From NCBI GenBank assembly GCA_049999765.1, contig JBNGIQ010009039.1, positions 72,916 through 110,936 of the forward strand: 38,021 nt of DNA, in the 5' to 3' direction. Origin of the DNA: Phaeoceros laevis (taxonomy: Eukaryota; Anthocerotophyta; Anthocerotopsida; Notothyladales). Made by a program: the position numbers and the translations under genes. Below, one piece after another: positions 20,100 to 31,685 of the stretch (positions within the stretch are counted from its first letter, which is position 1; every line of letters begins with the position of its first letter). The notes under the pieces are model-generated. The model was not told where the DNA came from. It saw only the letters and a list, made by a program, of their open reading frames with translations, and searched no databases.

Positions 20100-20550
20100 T
20101 TTTAATAGCTGCTTACGGCAAAGAGGAAAGCAACAAACACTTAGCCTAACAAGTAGACTTGTCAAGAATTAGATGCACACATGCACACAAAAAATTTAGC
20201 CTATCAGGTAGGCTTGTCAAGAATTAAGAATTAGATGTACATATGCACACTTGCAAGGGGGCACATTCCACCATTCGAACACCTGGGCTTGAAAGTTTGA
20301 ACTCTTGTTTGAAAGTTTGAACTCTTTTAATGGCCGCTTACAGCAAAGAGCAAAGCAACAAACACTTAGCCTATCAGGTAGGCTTGTCAAGAATTCGATG
20401 CACACATGCATAGTAACAAGGGGGAGATTCCACCATTCGAACACCTGGGTTTGAAAGTTTGAATCCTTTTAATGGCTGCTTACAGCAAAGAGGAAAGCAA
20501 CAACAAACAGGTGGCCTACCGGGTAGGCTGGTCAAGAATTTGGATCGCAC
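20100..20550. repeat. Tandem repeat, about 142-bp unit, with palindromic cores
   Basis: Units starting TTTTAATGGC..GCTTACAGCAAAGAG begin at 20325 and 20467 (142-bp period). A diverged unit begins at 20100, and an extra partial unit lies between. Each carries the small palindrome AGCCTATCAGGTAGGCT followed by TGTCAAGAATT, giving four versions near 20141, 20198, 20367 and 20512. Within one unit, TTTGAAAGTTTGAACTCT is itself duplicated (20290-20326). The array is non-coding. Confidence 0.85.
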
Positions 20551-21052
20551 AAACACAGGTACAAGTGGACCAATGTGATACAGTGTCACCTATGACTCCT
20601 AGGAGAGTGTCAACCATTCCAAACATTATTCCACATCAGATCTAAGACAACAGTTCAACCGGCAGGTCCATCCTGAGTAGTAGGACGAATGTCGTTGTAC
20701 CCAGCTCACCCAAACTCTCTTGATTGCATTTCATTTCCGCAGTTTCCGTTTATGAAACTAAAAGGTGAAGAAGCACTCCACCCTTCCTCGTTAAACCAGC
20801 CCCAGAAAATACCAAGCAACTGATAGCAGCTCTCCTAGGAATCTCCAGGATAAATCTGCAGCACATAGTGCTCGAGCAAAACCAGATAGCCAAGTCTCTG
20901 GGAGGTGTACTATGTCGGACAAAAATTTTCAAGTATCCCTTTTGTGAGGCAACAGCTGTCGCTAGCAATCAATGCACTACAGCTGGGATACAGCTCCAAG
21001 ACGTTGATGAATATTTGAAACAGGCCACTCCAGCAAAACGGCCCAAAGATAA
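20551..21052. other. 3' flank of exportin-2
   Basis: No gene supported. It contains the downstream region of the minus-strand exportin gene, probably including its 3' UTR. Confidence 0.35.
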
Positions 21053-24000
21053 TTAAAGTACAGCGACTCTGTACGTAGTACAAAACTGCTGCAGTGCTGC
21101 TTGCATGCTAGGTTCCAGCCCCTGCTGGATTCTGAAGCTAAGCCTTCCAGGCTGCAACATAGAGGCTTGACTCACAGCACTAACTAGAAAGTGCCTGTGA
21201 TCTGAGATGTCCTTGACTGGGTCATCCTCCTTCTTCCCAGCATTGTAAAGCTGAGCATACACTGCTGCGTGGCTCACCACCTCATCCAAGTCAGGAACTT
21301 CATTCTCGTCTTCCACTCTCTGATCCTCAGGTCTGACCACGAGAGCCAGTGCACTGTTCAATAACTTGCTCCAGACCGACGCTGCAGAATCTGCCAAGAG
21401 GACCGGTGATTCAGATAGCAACTTTGCAGCTGCAACAGTGCACAGTCGGGTCTCAATTGCTCCTGTAATAGCTGTCAGGTTTGGTACCCACACTCTTTCA
21501 AGGACCATCATGAACATGTTTGCTTGCACAGCCTCAATCGATTTAATCAGGAAATCAGCCCCATGCTTCACGACGACAAGAGACATAAAGATAATCAACG
21601 ACTTTATCAGCTTCACTGTGCGATGATTTTGCAGCTTGGCAAACAAACGGCTGAATATCTTCACAATGTAGGGATCCAGCACTTCGACATTCAGGTTTTC
21701 TACAACAGTGTTGAGGATGTAAAATCCTTCATGCTCATTGTTCCTTGATTGAAGAAGCATGTCAAAGACTCCGAGTATTTGCATCAGCTGAAAAAGGTAA
21801 CCACCAGCACAGAAGTCATCAGCCATTGAACATCGCTGCTTCAGAGAGTGCCTCATCCACAGAGCCCATACAAAGAAAGACACGATATGTGCAAAAAACT
21901 CATACCAACATAGGATATCAGTTGGTAAAACTCACTCAAACTACCAGTCCCCTACAGCCTTAACACTTCTACGTTCGTATCCAATATACAAAGCACACCA
22001 AGAAACTGATAAAAAACTTAGTGCAATCACATTGAGACTCACATAATTTCCTTGGTTGATCTCTTGAGGTGCCCTTTGAAGGTAGGCTTGTAGCAGCCTA
22101 ACCAAGGCAGGCACATTAGCAGTTCGTTTCCACAGATCAGGGGTCAAAAGAGGGGGGAAAATACTAAGATAAGGAGAAGGAAGGGGAAGCTGTCTTGTTT
22201 CCACAAGCTGTGCGAGAATTTGGAAGACATAGGGGGCAAATTCAACCACATCTAGCTGCAAGACAGTGTCAACCACAGGAAATAGCAGAGTTTCATACTC
22301 TGAGATAAGTTCTGGATTGTTTGTACAACCCCTTCTCAAAAGGGCAGCAACAGACTCAAAAAGATAGTGATTGAAGCTAGGGTTTGTGGGGTTCTTGCAA
22401 ACTTCTGCCAGTATGCGGGTAAGCTCTTTCAAGACTGCTTTGCTTAAGTCTCCAATATCTGCCATGGAGAGCACTCTCATGATGCATTTCATGACATAGG
22501 CATTCTCCTGAGAATCAGGAAACTTCAGAGCACTAAAAAGATTGGTAAGAAGCGGTTGCGCAAACGGCACTAAGTCTGTAGGCAAGTACCGGGGCTGCTT
22601 GTCATCCCTCACAACCAAAATCTTCTCTATGCAGCTCGCAGCATATGAGTGAACCACGTTTGATTCTGCCACAAGAAACCCCATGACCTGAGGCAACAAC
22701 TCCAGCATCATCTGTTTTGGTATCTGCCTTCGGAAGGTCGTCAAAAACTTCAGGGCATCGGCTTTCAAGATAGACTGAGTGTTCAAATCATAGTTCCGAA
22801 GCTCTGGTACAATTTGCGTTCCAAAAAATTGCTCTACATTAACAAGATCTGAAGATGCCACCCCTCCAGAAGACTGCTTTGGTGCAAGGGAAACTATCAG
22901 GTAAATAGCACAGTTTTTGGGTTTCCAGTTTTGTGCAGGATTTGAAGCATATTCTGCGATCATTGCTTCTATGTATGCAGAGAACATCCTCGTAACCTGA
23001 ACACAAGCATGCAAACGTGAGAGTCAGCTGAACGGCAACTTGCAAAAACAAAGCATAATCAATCTTTACAGAGCCTATGAGTTATCAGATAGATGAGTCT
23101 GTGCTTGTACCTGCTCTTGGTAGTGAGTAGACAGGCCTTTGATGAGCTCACAGGCCATCCTCCTCCTTGTTTCCAAGTCACTGCCCTCCATATCCCTTCT
23201 GATGTATTCAACATGATTCATCTCAAAAAGCTCCTCATCTTCTTCTCGGATCCTCACATTGGGAATAATGATGCTTTCACATATTTGTTTCTGCGTAGCA
23301 GCATCACTAAAGAGAGCATGGTGAACGCTTTTACTCACTGTCGTCAAGAACTTGATGGCAGTAGTTGCAAGGCGATCATGGCTTGGGAACTGAGAAACAT
23401 TCATCAAGAGGCTCCACACATCCGTTGCAAACTCTGTCAGGAATGGTGAGAACTCCTCCTCGTTCTTCTCCATGTACAGGTTAATATTCTCACAAATTGC
23501 CACTTTGACTTGATCCAGAACTGACTCCTTGCTTTCATCGCTCTCCTTCAAAGCGGGGTTGGAATAGGTCAGATATTTGTGAAACCCTGCCATCCATTCT
23601 GTCATATGATTCTCAAAAAACTCTGGAAGCTCCTGAAAATTCAAGGAATAAAAGACACGGCAACACAGCCGCTGGCTTTCCAACAAGGGCTGAAGAACAG
23701 CTGGCGACTCTGGATTGGCATCAATTAAGGACCCTGTCTTGATGAAAATCTCTAACAAAGGTGCTGCAAATCCATCAAGACAGTACTTGAGATCCACATA
23801 TAGATCGTTGCTTTTGTATTCATACCTAAACCGTTTGAAAATTGAGTTTGCAGTCTGGAGGACCCCATTGATCACTGAGTAGTCGGTCGATGACTGCAGC
23901 TGGTCCACAAGGGCTGGGAGAAGAGCATTCCACTTCTTAGGAAAATCGTACTTGCTCATGATCACAAGAGCTTCACTAAGCTGCGACTGGATCTTCGGTG

Positions 24001-24325
24001 GCATCCGAATCATGAGGCCAACGATTAAACCTTTCACCTGTTCCTTTTCTTGGTCATCAAGAGGAGCCAAATCAGGGTTAGGCTCGGGATCCGCTACGTG
24101 CCATCGAAACTTGACCCTGTTCTTGAAATTGACAGCCGCAGACAGCCGCACCTGCTCGTCCACTGCTGGCTCGGACAAGAGACGAAGCACAGCAATCCCA
24201 TAATCGGGACGCCTCGCCGCCTCCTTTAGATATTCCTCTGCCTGCTTTCTTGGCTCCAGGTTGGGAGCCAATGACTGCAGAAACCAGTGCGCAAGTGACT
24301 GCAAAAGCTCATCCTGGCCCTGCAT
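21053..24325 (-). CDS. CAS: Exportin-2 / cellular apoptosis susceptibility protein (CSE1/CAS), three exons
   Basis: CAS is the karyopherin that returns importin-alpha to the cytoplasm, bound to Ran-GTP. Exons: 24325-23111, 22996-22043 and 21787-21053, separated by GT-AG introns of 114 and 255 bp, all phase 0. The product is 967 residues, close to the roughly 970 of human and plant homologues. The importin-beta N-terminal domain spans about residues 25-100 ([35 protein letters not shown]). The Cse1 HEAT-repeat region follows (for example [20 protein letters not shown]), and the CAS C-terminal domain includes [19 protein letters not shown]. The start at [11 protein letters not shown] matches the family N-terminus. 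The gene is expected to be housekeeping, acting at nuclear pores. No lesion was seen. Confidence 0.95.
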
Positions 24326-24390
24326 GTTGCCGAGCTGCCAGAGGTGGCACAAGGTTCAATCCACAGCTCCTCAACGAACATACAATACTT

Positions 24391-24617
24391 GGACCCTTAC
24401 AGACGAGCTGGCAGGACCCTTCCAGACGAGCTGGCAGTGTTCCCAGCTGCGTTGAAGTTGTTTTCAACCATAGAGACTTATACTCACTTAAAAGGAAACC
24501 GGCTCGTTATAAAGCTCGCGCTCGCCTCGAGCGTAGTCCATGCTCTTATGCAGTTGATCGTACCATTATCCTACTCATAAAGGAAACCGGCTAGTTATGA
24601 AGCTCGCGCTCGCCTCG
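24391..24617. promoter_or_regulatory. Duplicated blocks upstream of exportin-2
   Basis: Two tandem duplications lie 66-292 bp upstream of the exportin ATG (minus strand). A 23-bp block beginning GGACCCTT occurs at 24391-24413 and 24414-24436 with one mismatch. A 39-bp block beginning AAAGGAAACCGGCT occurs at 24491-24529 and 24579-24617 with two mismatches. TGCTCTTATGCA recurs at 24541 and 24639. They fall in the 5' UTR or promoter, but a regulatory function is unproven. Confidence 0.75.
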
Positions 24618-24899
24618 GAATTATGCTCGTAATCCGTGCTCTTATGCACCTAAATCGCACCGGGATGCACATTCGGTCTCCATTCAACAAGTGATATTTG
24701 GCTTGTTGACGTGACCTGTTTGCGTCTCGTCTCTTTTCTCAGCAGGAGTTGTTACGAGTCTATCACCATGTACACTGAGTGTCTTGCCCCTTACCTTGGG
24801 CTACATTGGTTAGTAGAGGATCCAGACTTTTTCCTTCTTCCTACCGTAATCCTTTGGCATGTGCGACATTTTGCTGGACAAGCTTTTTGTCATTATCAA
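24618..24899. other. Upstream DNA between exportin-2 and an unidentified region
   Basis: No gene recognised. It may include distal promoter sequence of exportin-2. Confidence 0.3.
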
Positions 24900-26147
24900 G
24901 TTAACAGGGCAGAACATCCGAGACACCATCAATCTGACGGGCTCATGTTGCAGGTGCTTCTCCAGCTGGAAAGAGTCTCCATGAGGTATGTTCAAGCCCT
25001 AGGTGCCGTTCAGTCATGGTGATGGAAGTGAGTTACTGTGATGTTGCACTTGGAAATCAGGCAGTGGTAAGCTCAATTGTATTTTGCTGCGGACTGGCAA
25101 CAACATTGGCAGAGATAGGGGTGCCTGCTTCATTAACTGGCAAAGCCCTGCTTTCTGGCTCTGACCATATTGGAGGATCATTTAGCACTGTCTCCAGTTA
25201 TGCTGGCCGAGGGCTACAGGTCTCTGGGCGTCTCATTCGTTGCAGTGCTTATGGGGTTGAATCTGCAAGTAAGCAAGTCCGATGAGACTAGACCTGTCAG
25301 ATGTAGTATCTCTGTCTCACTGCAAATTTTGACAAAGATGAGTCCGGAACCATCTAATTCATGCCACTGCTGAGGTTGTGAAGTTGCAGCTACCGTCATT
25401 GAGGATAGGAAACATTGATATAGCTCAACTAGGTGCATTTGGCCAAGCACTCCCATCTAGTATGTTCACCCTACTCAGGTAACTTAGCTTTTGCAGTTGC
25501 TCCTGCTTAGTGGTTTAGGGTTTCTAATCCTAGCCTAGTAGTGGCAGCTGCAGACTTCAGGTTGTCATAGACATTAGGCACAGCTCCTGGCCTCGTTGCA
25601 GATTCCAATCCGACCTGCCCAAATGGAACTGCCAGCTTCAAACTTTCGCATGTACTAGAAGAAATTACGGAAGCATACACCTGTTCAATTTTTTTGCACT
25701 CTGACAGAACTAAGTAGCTTCAGGAGCTGGAAAAGCGAATGAACCCTTGGTACGAGATCTCCACAGTTGTGCACACCAGATTGTTTGGTATGCCCGGGTG
25801 TTCTTCAAGAGCCTGATTGATGCCAAAGCAAGGGTAGAGGGTTGGGACCCATCAGTAGGCTATGGGGACCCGTGCCATGACCAAACCGTTGACATCACCA
25901 AGCTTCATCGGTCACAGAGCTTATCTGCGGCATCATCTGGTCATTTTCCTCCTGCTGTCCGGGCAGTGTTCTTCCAGGAAGGCCCACACAGATATTTCTT
26001 CCAGTAGCTATTTATATATATGCCACCTCAAGGATTTGGTATTTACATTGTCCGCTGCCCAGCAGAGAGGTATGTTCGCAATGTTGGACAAAAATGGTAC
26101 AGTGCTGAGTTGCAGATAGAGGAGCGGTGCCCTCAATGGTTTTAGCG
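24900..26147 (+). pseudogene. Unidentified gene-like region, probably decayed
   Basis: Several plus-strand segments look coding but lie in different frames with stops. One at about 25370-25480 (VKLQLPSLRIGNIDIAQLG and FGQALPSSMFTLLR) ends at a donor-like CAG|GTAAC. A second at 25790-26007 (ARVFFKSLIDAKARVEGWD to GPHRYFFQ) ends in TAG. It reopens in the same frame at 26022-26147 (MPPQGFGIYIVRC, then QKWYSAELQIEERCPQWF). A further candidate is at 25046-25280. This may be an intron-containing gene I could not resolve or a pseudogene. I do not recognise any family. The double telo-box-like GGTTTAGGGTTT at 25512-25523 is inside. Confidence 0.3.
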
Positions 26148-27250
26148 CCTGTATTTTCAAAAGATGGTCTCATTTGACCGATTCCTAGGTCTGTTCGGAA
26201 ATCAGTAGAAGAAAGATCTACTAGTAGGGGAGGAAGCAAGTGTCCATCTCAGTCAAGGTCCAGTAACAGCCTAGATGGCTAGGCACGGTGCGCATCCCTC
26301 GCAGTAATTTCTCCCTGCTTCATATAGGTGAGGTGGCCTGACCGGCCAAGGAGATCAACCGTACACATAATGCTGCCTCGATGGGACAATCACGATGTCT
26401 GCAACTAGCCTCGAGTAATTCTGTGTCTTAGGACCACTGCCTCGAATACAGTCTTCTCAAAACCTAAGCTCACGAAACCATTCGTGACTGGACATGGTGG
26501 ACATCACGAGCATTCTTGAAAGCTGCTCCTTGACGCCCCATCCCTACGAATTCGAAGCTGCTTTTAGCAGTTGCTGGAGAGGAACAGAGCCGAGGTGATC
26601 GGAGTGTGAACTTCTACCCGACGTTTGTTTTGCCTGGGACAAAATCCCTGATGGTCCTCTTGGCGCTCGACTCGTGAATTGTCATGGTTCCAGACAATCA
26701 CTACACTAGCCTTGGTGGAGGCGCACCTGCAAGCGTAGCAGATCTTAGTCGTTCTCTGCAGCCGGTCTCCGCTCAAGCTAGATTACTATCAGAGTCTTTG
26801 AACGGTAAGGAAACCGCGCACAAATTCAGCAACACGCTGCTGTACGTTGGAAGCAAGGTGTCATACGGGAGCGGTACAAGCCCTGATTATCAACATCCTC
26901 ATCTCTGACGGTAAATCTGAGCCAGCTGAAACCTCTACCTCCTACCTCCCTCTTTTTCAATCCAAGGTTCCCCGACCTTCCCCTGTTGCAGAAGGTTCTA
27001 CTCGTTTGATCAAGATTTCTCTTTCCGGCCTGCTGTGTAGTGTTGATAAAATTGGCGGCTGCTCCTGCGCAGCCCGTGCAACCCTTGCAATTGCCCCATC
27101 TTCCACGCCACTGCATCAGTGTTGCTGCACCTCCAGCTTCAGCGCCACTGGTACCGCCGTGCTCCATCTGCAGCGCTCTGTCAGGGCTTTCCCTTTGCTA
27201 TCTGTTGCAGTAATTGTTCTCTTTCTTGCTTGCAGTGATCCACCTTGTGG
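26148..27250. other. Gene-free or unresolved stretch
   Basis: Open frames exist, such as plus-strand 26847-27284, but none has a recognisable domain. Pyrimidine-rich tracts near 26940-27230 resemble a 5' UTR or intron upstream of the small frame at 27270. Confidence 0.3.
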
Positions 27251-27267
27251 TTGGATTTTCTTCTGCG

Positions 27268-27628
27268 ATGGACGGATTTCCTAGAGAACTGAAGGAATTG
27301 CCTCCCGACGAAGAGTTGAAGCGTCTATATTATGGCATTTGCTACTCCCGGCCACATGAAGGAGGAGGAATTTCTTATTCATGATGACTTCTGTGACATG
27401 GTGCGCTTCGTCGCTATGCACAATTCAAGGGATCCACCCCCGCCTAATAAAGCCGGCATATCTGCTATTTTGCTGAGTACTGCTGCTGCTGTTGCATATG
27501 AAGGGCCGCCTGTTCGCACCTTTGTAGGGTTACTTACCTGGAATGAGATTTGTGCTGGTGGTAGGAGGAGGCGTTTACGCACTCTGGATACTGCTTCAAG
27601 CACCGACCATCTTAACCTCAATATTTAG
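27268..27628 (+). other. Possible small coding sequences, unidentified
   Basis: An ATG at 27268 opens a 38-codon frame (MDGFPRELKELPPDEELKRL and onward). An overlapping frame with ATG at 27332 encodes 98 residues, with a hydrophobic middle (ISAILLSTAAAVAYEG) and a basic stretch (GGRRRRLRTL). The two overlap in different frames, so at most one is likely to be real, unless a frameshift joins them. No family recognised. Confidence 0.25.
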
Positions 27629-28163
27629 CAGCCACTGCTGCATCTTATGCTGCTATGACCCTAATTGAGCATTGTCAATGACAAGTCGCAACATCTTGAG
27701 TGCATATGTTACAAACTTGGACTCGGGTATTGTAAAAAGTGGAATTTTGTCAAATCTGTACCTTCCCTGGTAGCGCATTTTTGTTGATACCCGTGTCTGA
27801 AAAAACATGGATGCGCGGAAGAGCATGGACAGCCTAATGCTTATTTGAAACAAATACAGCTATCAGGTGCTTGTTCACAAGCACCCTTCCTCGTGTGACT
27901 CTGATGACACAGGAGATGGTCACAACCAGGCGTCCTCCTTCAGCAATTCCTACATACAATATCTTGGACACTAAAGCACTGGGTGGAACAAACAAACGTT
28001 TTGAACCAAGAATGTAGACCTGAATTACGAGAAGGCAACTATAGTACACCTGTACAAGCACTTCTCAAGCGGGATCCTACGGAAAATCCTATGATCCCAT
28101 GCCAAATCTATAAGCTTGCATGTAGTGTCATACAAGTATGTAGAGATGACCGTCGCCAGTTGC
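27629..28163. other. 3' flank of the bHLH gene
   Basis: No gene supported. It is downstream of the bHLH stop codon on the minus strand and should contain its 3' UTR and polyadenylation signals. Confidence 0.35.
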
Positions 28164-30819
28164 TCAGCACGCTTCCTTCGGTTTTGTAGAACCTTCTTCA
28201 AGTTTCAAAGAAGGACGCAAGGTTGTGACCATCTCATGTATCATCTTCTCACGCGAGAGAGTACGCTTAAGCACATGCCGTTTTAGCTGCGAGCAGTGAT
28301 ACAAAGCTCAGAACTGGCAGGCCTTCACAACGATGCTTGCAACCTTGTATGACTTGAAACAGGCACTGACCTTGCATACAGCACTGCAAAAGTAGATTTG
28401 AGAAGCCTTGGATGTAGAGCACTGCGAAACATCCAATTGGAGCTTCTCCAAAGCTCGCAACAAGCTGCTGATAAGCTTGGCGCCGCTCCTTGACCTGCAT
28501 CGGACGAAGATCACAATGTCCTGCTCTTGATCGTGTTGATCTATGACCACCTCGACATTTAAGTTGTTGGAGATGGATAATTCTGGGACAGAGGTGCCAT
28601 TTAGTGGAGACAATTTGGCTGCTGTTGCTGGCTCCGCAACAGCTGTCTTCTTATTTCCTGATCAATACGTCCACGCACATTTCAGTACATTGCCCTATTC
28701 TGGCCAATTGGTCATGAATGCTGGCTAGGAGTCCGGATTCAATTCGATCTATAGGTAGGTACCTTGTTGTTGACATTTTTCCACGGTGACCTTTCCAGCT
28801 TCGAGGCGAGCTTCACCTTCCTCCTTGGTCTTTTTCAGATCTGACAGCTTTAGTTCCATTTCTTTGACATACAGCTTGGTGTCTTCGACTATACCGAACC
28901 GATCTCGCTGGTGAAGGAAGGACAGAAAAGCAGCAGCAACAGCAGGAGGTTAGCCACATGTGTGAAAGTTCTCAAAGCTTCCACCGGTGTGCACACTCTG
29001 ACCTAATCAATTGAGCTCATGACTGAATATTTCCTGAAAGCAGATGATCCTAGCAGAGATTGCAATGTCCAACAGTCTTGAAACTTACTCTGCAGGGAAG
29101 CTTGGGGAGCAACGACTCCAGAGTCTGGTATCTGGTGTTCATCAAATCCCTCCGCCGCCGCTCCCTCGCCACATGGTCTCCAGCTTTGCAATTGAGCACA
29201 TCTTTTTGAGCAGGGAACACAATGTTGCCGGCGTTTCCACCAAGCACGGTTCCCAGAAGGTGACTGTGCAACATTCCGACTTGCTCATGACCAAATGCGG
29301 AATTTTGCTCTACCATTGCAACCGTCTTCTGCCGCTTCCTTGCACCCGAGGATTTGGCAGGAACTCCTTCACCGCTGGAGATGAAGGTGTGGTCTGTCGA
29401 ACTGCCGACTTGTGGCTTCTGATCTTCCTGCTGTCTGTGCAAGGAAGGCCTCCTTTTGCGCGGCTTCTCTGGTGTTACGGGGGCAAGTGCGTCCACTGGC
29501 ATCCGTTCAGGGTCTGAAGGAGCTGGTGTGCTGGCGACATTAGCCTGGTCAGGCTGGACCTTGGGAGAGCTGAAGCAACTTGGAATTGCAGCCTTCCATG
29601 GCCCCTTTGCATTGCGCAGTAGCTGCTGTTCAACTGCCGGAGTGAGGAAGGAGGCCAGGTTTGACGACGCCATGTAGCTGTGCCCGGGAAGCCTGCTCTT
29701 GGCAGGATCGAGCTTGAGTTGATCTTGCCGCACTGAGACGAAGGTCACCGGGAATTCTCTCAGTTGCTGCTCCTCATTCTCCGGCATTCCGAAAGAATTA
29801 GAAGCTCTCCTCTTGGCAGCTTCGCTGGTGGACGCCATCAGGCTGTGCCCAGGTGTTGTGTCCACTCCCAGGCTGGCTAGCTGCTCGGCACTCAATTGCA
29901 TGGGGGTGGCCAGCCGGGGGCTCAAAAAGTCCGACAGGTCCACAAATCCGGACATCTCCACTACCGGCTGCCTCCAGCCATGGGCAGATCTCGAGGAAAC
30001 CGTGCCTGGTGAATCTCCAGGCACCATGAGCGGAGCTGTATCTCCGGTTAACGTTTTGGAGCTGCTCACCGTGGTGAACACCGGACTCCTCGAAGGGGTT
30101 ATGGTTGATGGAGGGGCTGAGAAAAGCGCTTGGCCCTGTTGCTGCGAGGAAAACAAAGACGTGGAAGTTGGCCACACTGATGCTGCCTCCGGTGAGAGGC
30201 TCGCTGGTCCTCCGTCGGCCTGTTGGGTGTTGTGGGAGGCCTCCCCGTACTCCAGCAGGCTTGAGTTGGATTGAGATGCAGATTCAAGACGCAAAGCTGC
30301 ATCGAACCGCCTGCCTTGTGCTTCAAACTGAATATCAGCAGAATCACGGCAAGCGTAGCTGTGGGATGAAGGGTCCGGAGATACCACCAAATTGGTTCCA
30401 GCAGCGTCAGCTCCCTCCATCCTAAGAAGGTCGCCATACGAAGAAGTCACTCCGTCAGCTGGAGACATGCAAATGTGGGAAAAATCTCCGATAGTGAGGA
30501 AGTCGGCATTTCGACGGCCATCGATATCGCAGCAGGTCATGTCTGTTTGGTCGTCGTCTTCAAGGTCCGGGAAATGTTGCATGAGGTGTCCCATACTTGA
30601 CGGCGCTGAGCCATCCTGGAAGACGCTGGCCAGGAAGCTGTTGCCTCCCAACAGCGCCGCGTCTGCGTCCGTCCAATAGTTTCCCACCATCGACATCTCC
30701 GTGCACGCGGTGCTTGGAGACGTGGAAGGATGATGCATCGGCCCAGTAGAAGTCGCGTTCAAGAGACTCCTCTTGTTCCAGGAGAACACCTGTAAAGCCC
30801 TGCCCGCCTGCAGGATCAT
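28164..30819 (-). CDS. bHLH transcription factor with C-terminal ACT-like domain, four exons
   Basis: Exons: 30819-29089, 28907-28763, 28657-28371 and 28286-28164. Introns are GT-AG (181, 105 and 84 bp) and the joined frame gives 761 residues. The long N-terminal region (1-545) is Ser/Pro/Gln-rich and probably disordered, with a basic segment (PEKPRKRRPSLHR) that could be a nuclear signal. The bHLH spans about 548-610: basic region HVARERRRRDLMNTRY, helix 1 to SLLPK, then RDRFGIVEDTKLYVKEM as loop and helix 2. The exon 1/2 junction falls in the loop. A linker leads to an ACT-like fold (about 658-720; LNVEVVIDQ, DIVIFVRCRSRSGAKLISSL), a dimerisation module known from several plant bHLH groups. 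The last 40-residue exon is basic. An alternative start is the ATG at 30738. The subfamily is uncertain, and the bHLH resembles the bHLH10/89/91-type group. Confidence 0.88.
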
Positions 30820-31640
30820 GGATCACGGCACGTCACAATTCATGTCATTGATCATGAATGGATGTGAACTCAAGCCCAGAATATTAATGTTGAATTGTGA
30901 CGATATTGCAGCACTTGAAAGGCTCAGGTATACGAACCATGGCCAAGAGGATTTCAAGCATCATACATGAGGACACATACATGTACACATTTGAGGAAGC
31001 CATTGTAAACAAGTTTTGCACACCAAGCTAGCTAGGACCTGCTTGCAACTAAGGCAGACATGACTTACAAGTAAGTGAACTTTGAGTGCAGATCTGTGTC
31101 TTGAAACTCTCAAGTGTCACAGCACTCTAAGACTTGAAAGCATTCTTGAAAAGTGGAATATTGATGTTGCTGAAGCCTACAGGTTGATGTCGACCTCAGA
31201 GTCTATTCCCTGGAACACATATTCCCTGCATCCATGACCAGTAAAAAACAGAATTCATGGTTTAGTCGGCAAAACTTGTCGCTCAACCAAGCGTGAGTCG
31301 ACGCCCACAGGAGAAAATGCAAAGTTCTGAGCTAGAGCTATCCTTCCATTCATGACTCCTTCTTTGGAACTGCTGTTGAATTGGACAATGCAACACCAGT
31401 ATTTCCCAAAGGCCACGCATATGGCCTGGCCATGGCCAGCAGCCGGGCTGTCCATGGCCAGATTCTGTAACCTTGTGAAGTATAAGACCAGAATGCATGC
31501 ATGCCCACAAAGACACCCACACTGGAGCCGGCATTCATGAGCGGGTGAGCTCACGGCAGCTCATGACTGAGTGAGGTCTACCGAACATCACAGCAGCACA
31601 TTGTCAATTGCAAAGAGGGGAGTACTAGCGCAGGCACATA
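30820..31640. other. Upstream region of the bHLH gene
   Basis: About 800 bp of promoter-side DNA for the minus-strand bHLH gene. No other gene recognised. Confidence 0.35.
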
Positions 31641-31685
31641 TATATCTATAGATAGATATACTGATACTACTCCCTACTACTACTG
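31641..31685. repeat. Microsatellite-like tract
   Basis: TATATATCTATAGATAGATA is followed by ACTACT-type triplet repeats to about 31685. Confidence 0.7.

Noticed and set aside
28308-28370. Read-through C-terminus of the ACT exon (VSACFKSYKV and onward)
   Set aside because: The GTCAGT donor at 28370 and the open last exon with matching phase at 28286 give a better model.
29798-30437. Other-frame open stretches within bHLH exon 1
   Set aside because: They overlap a well-supported coding exon and lack domains.
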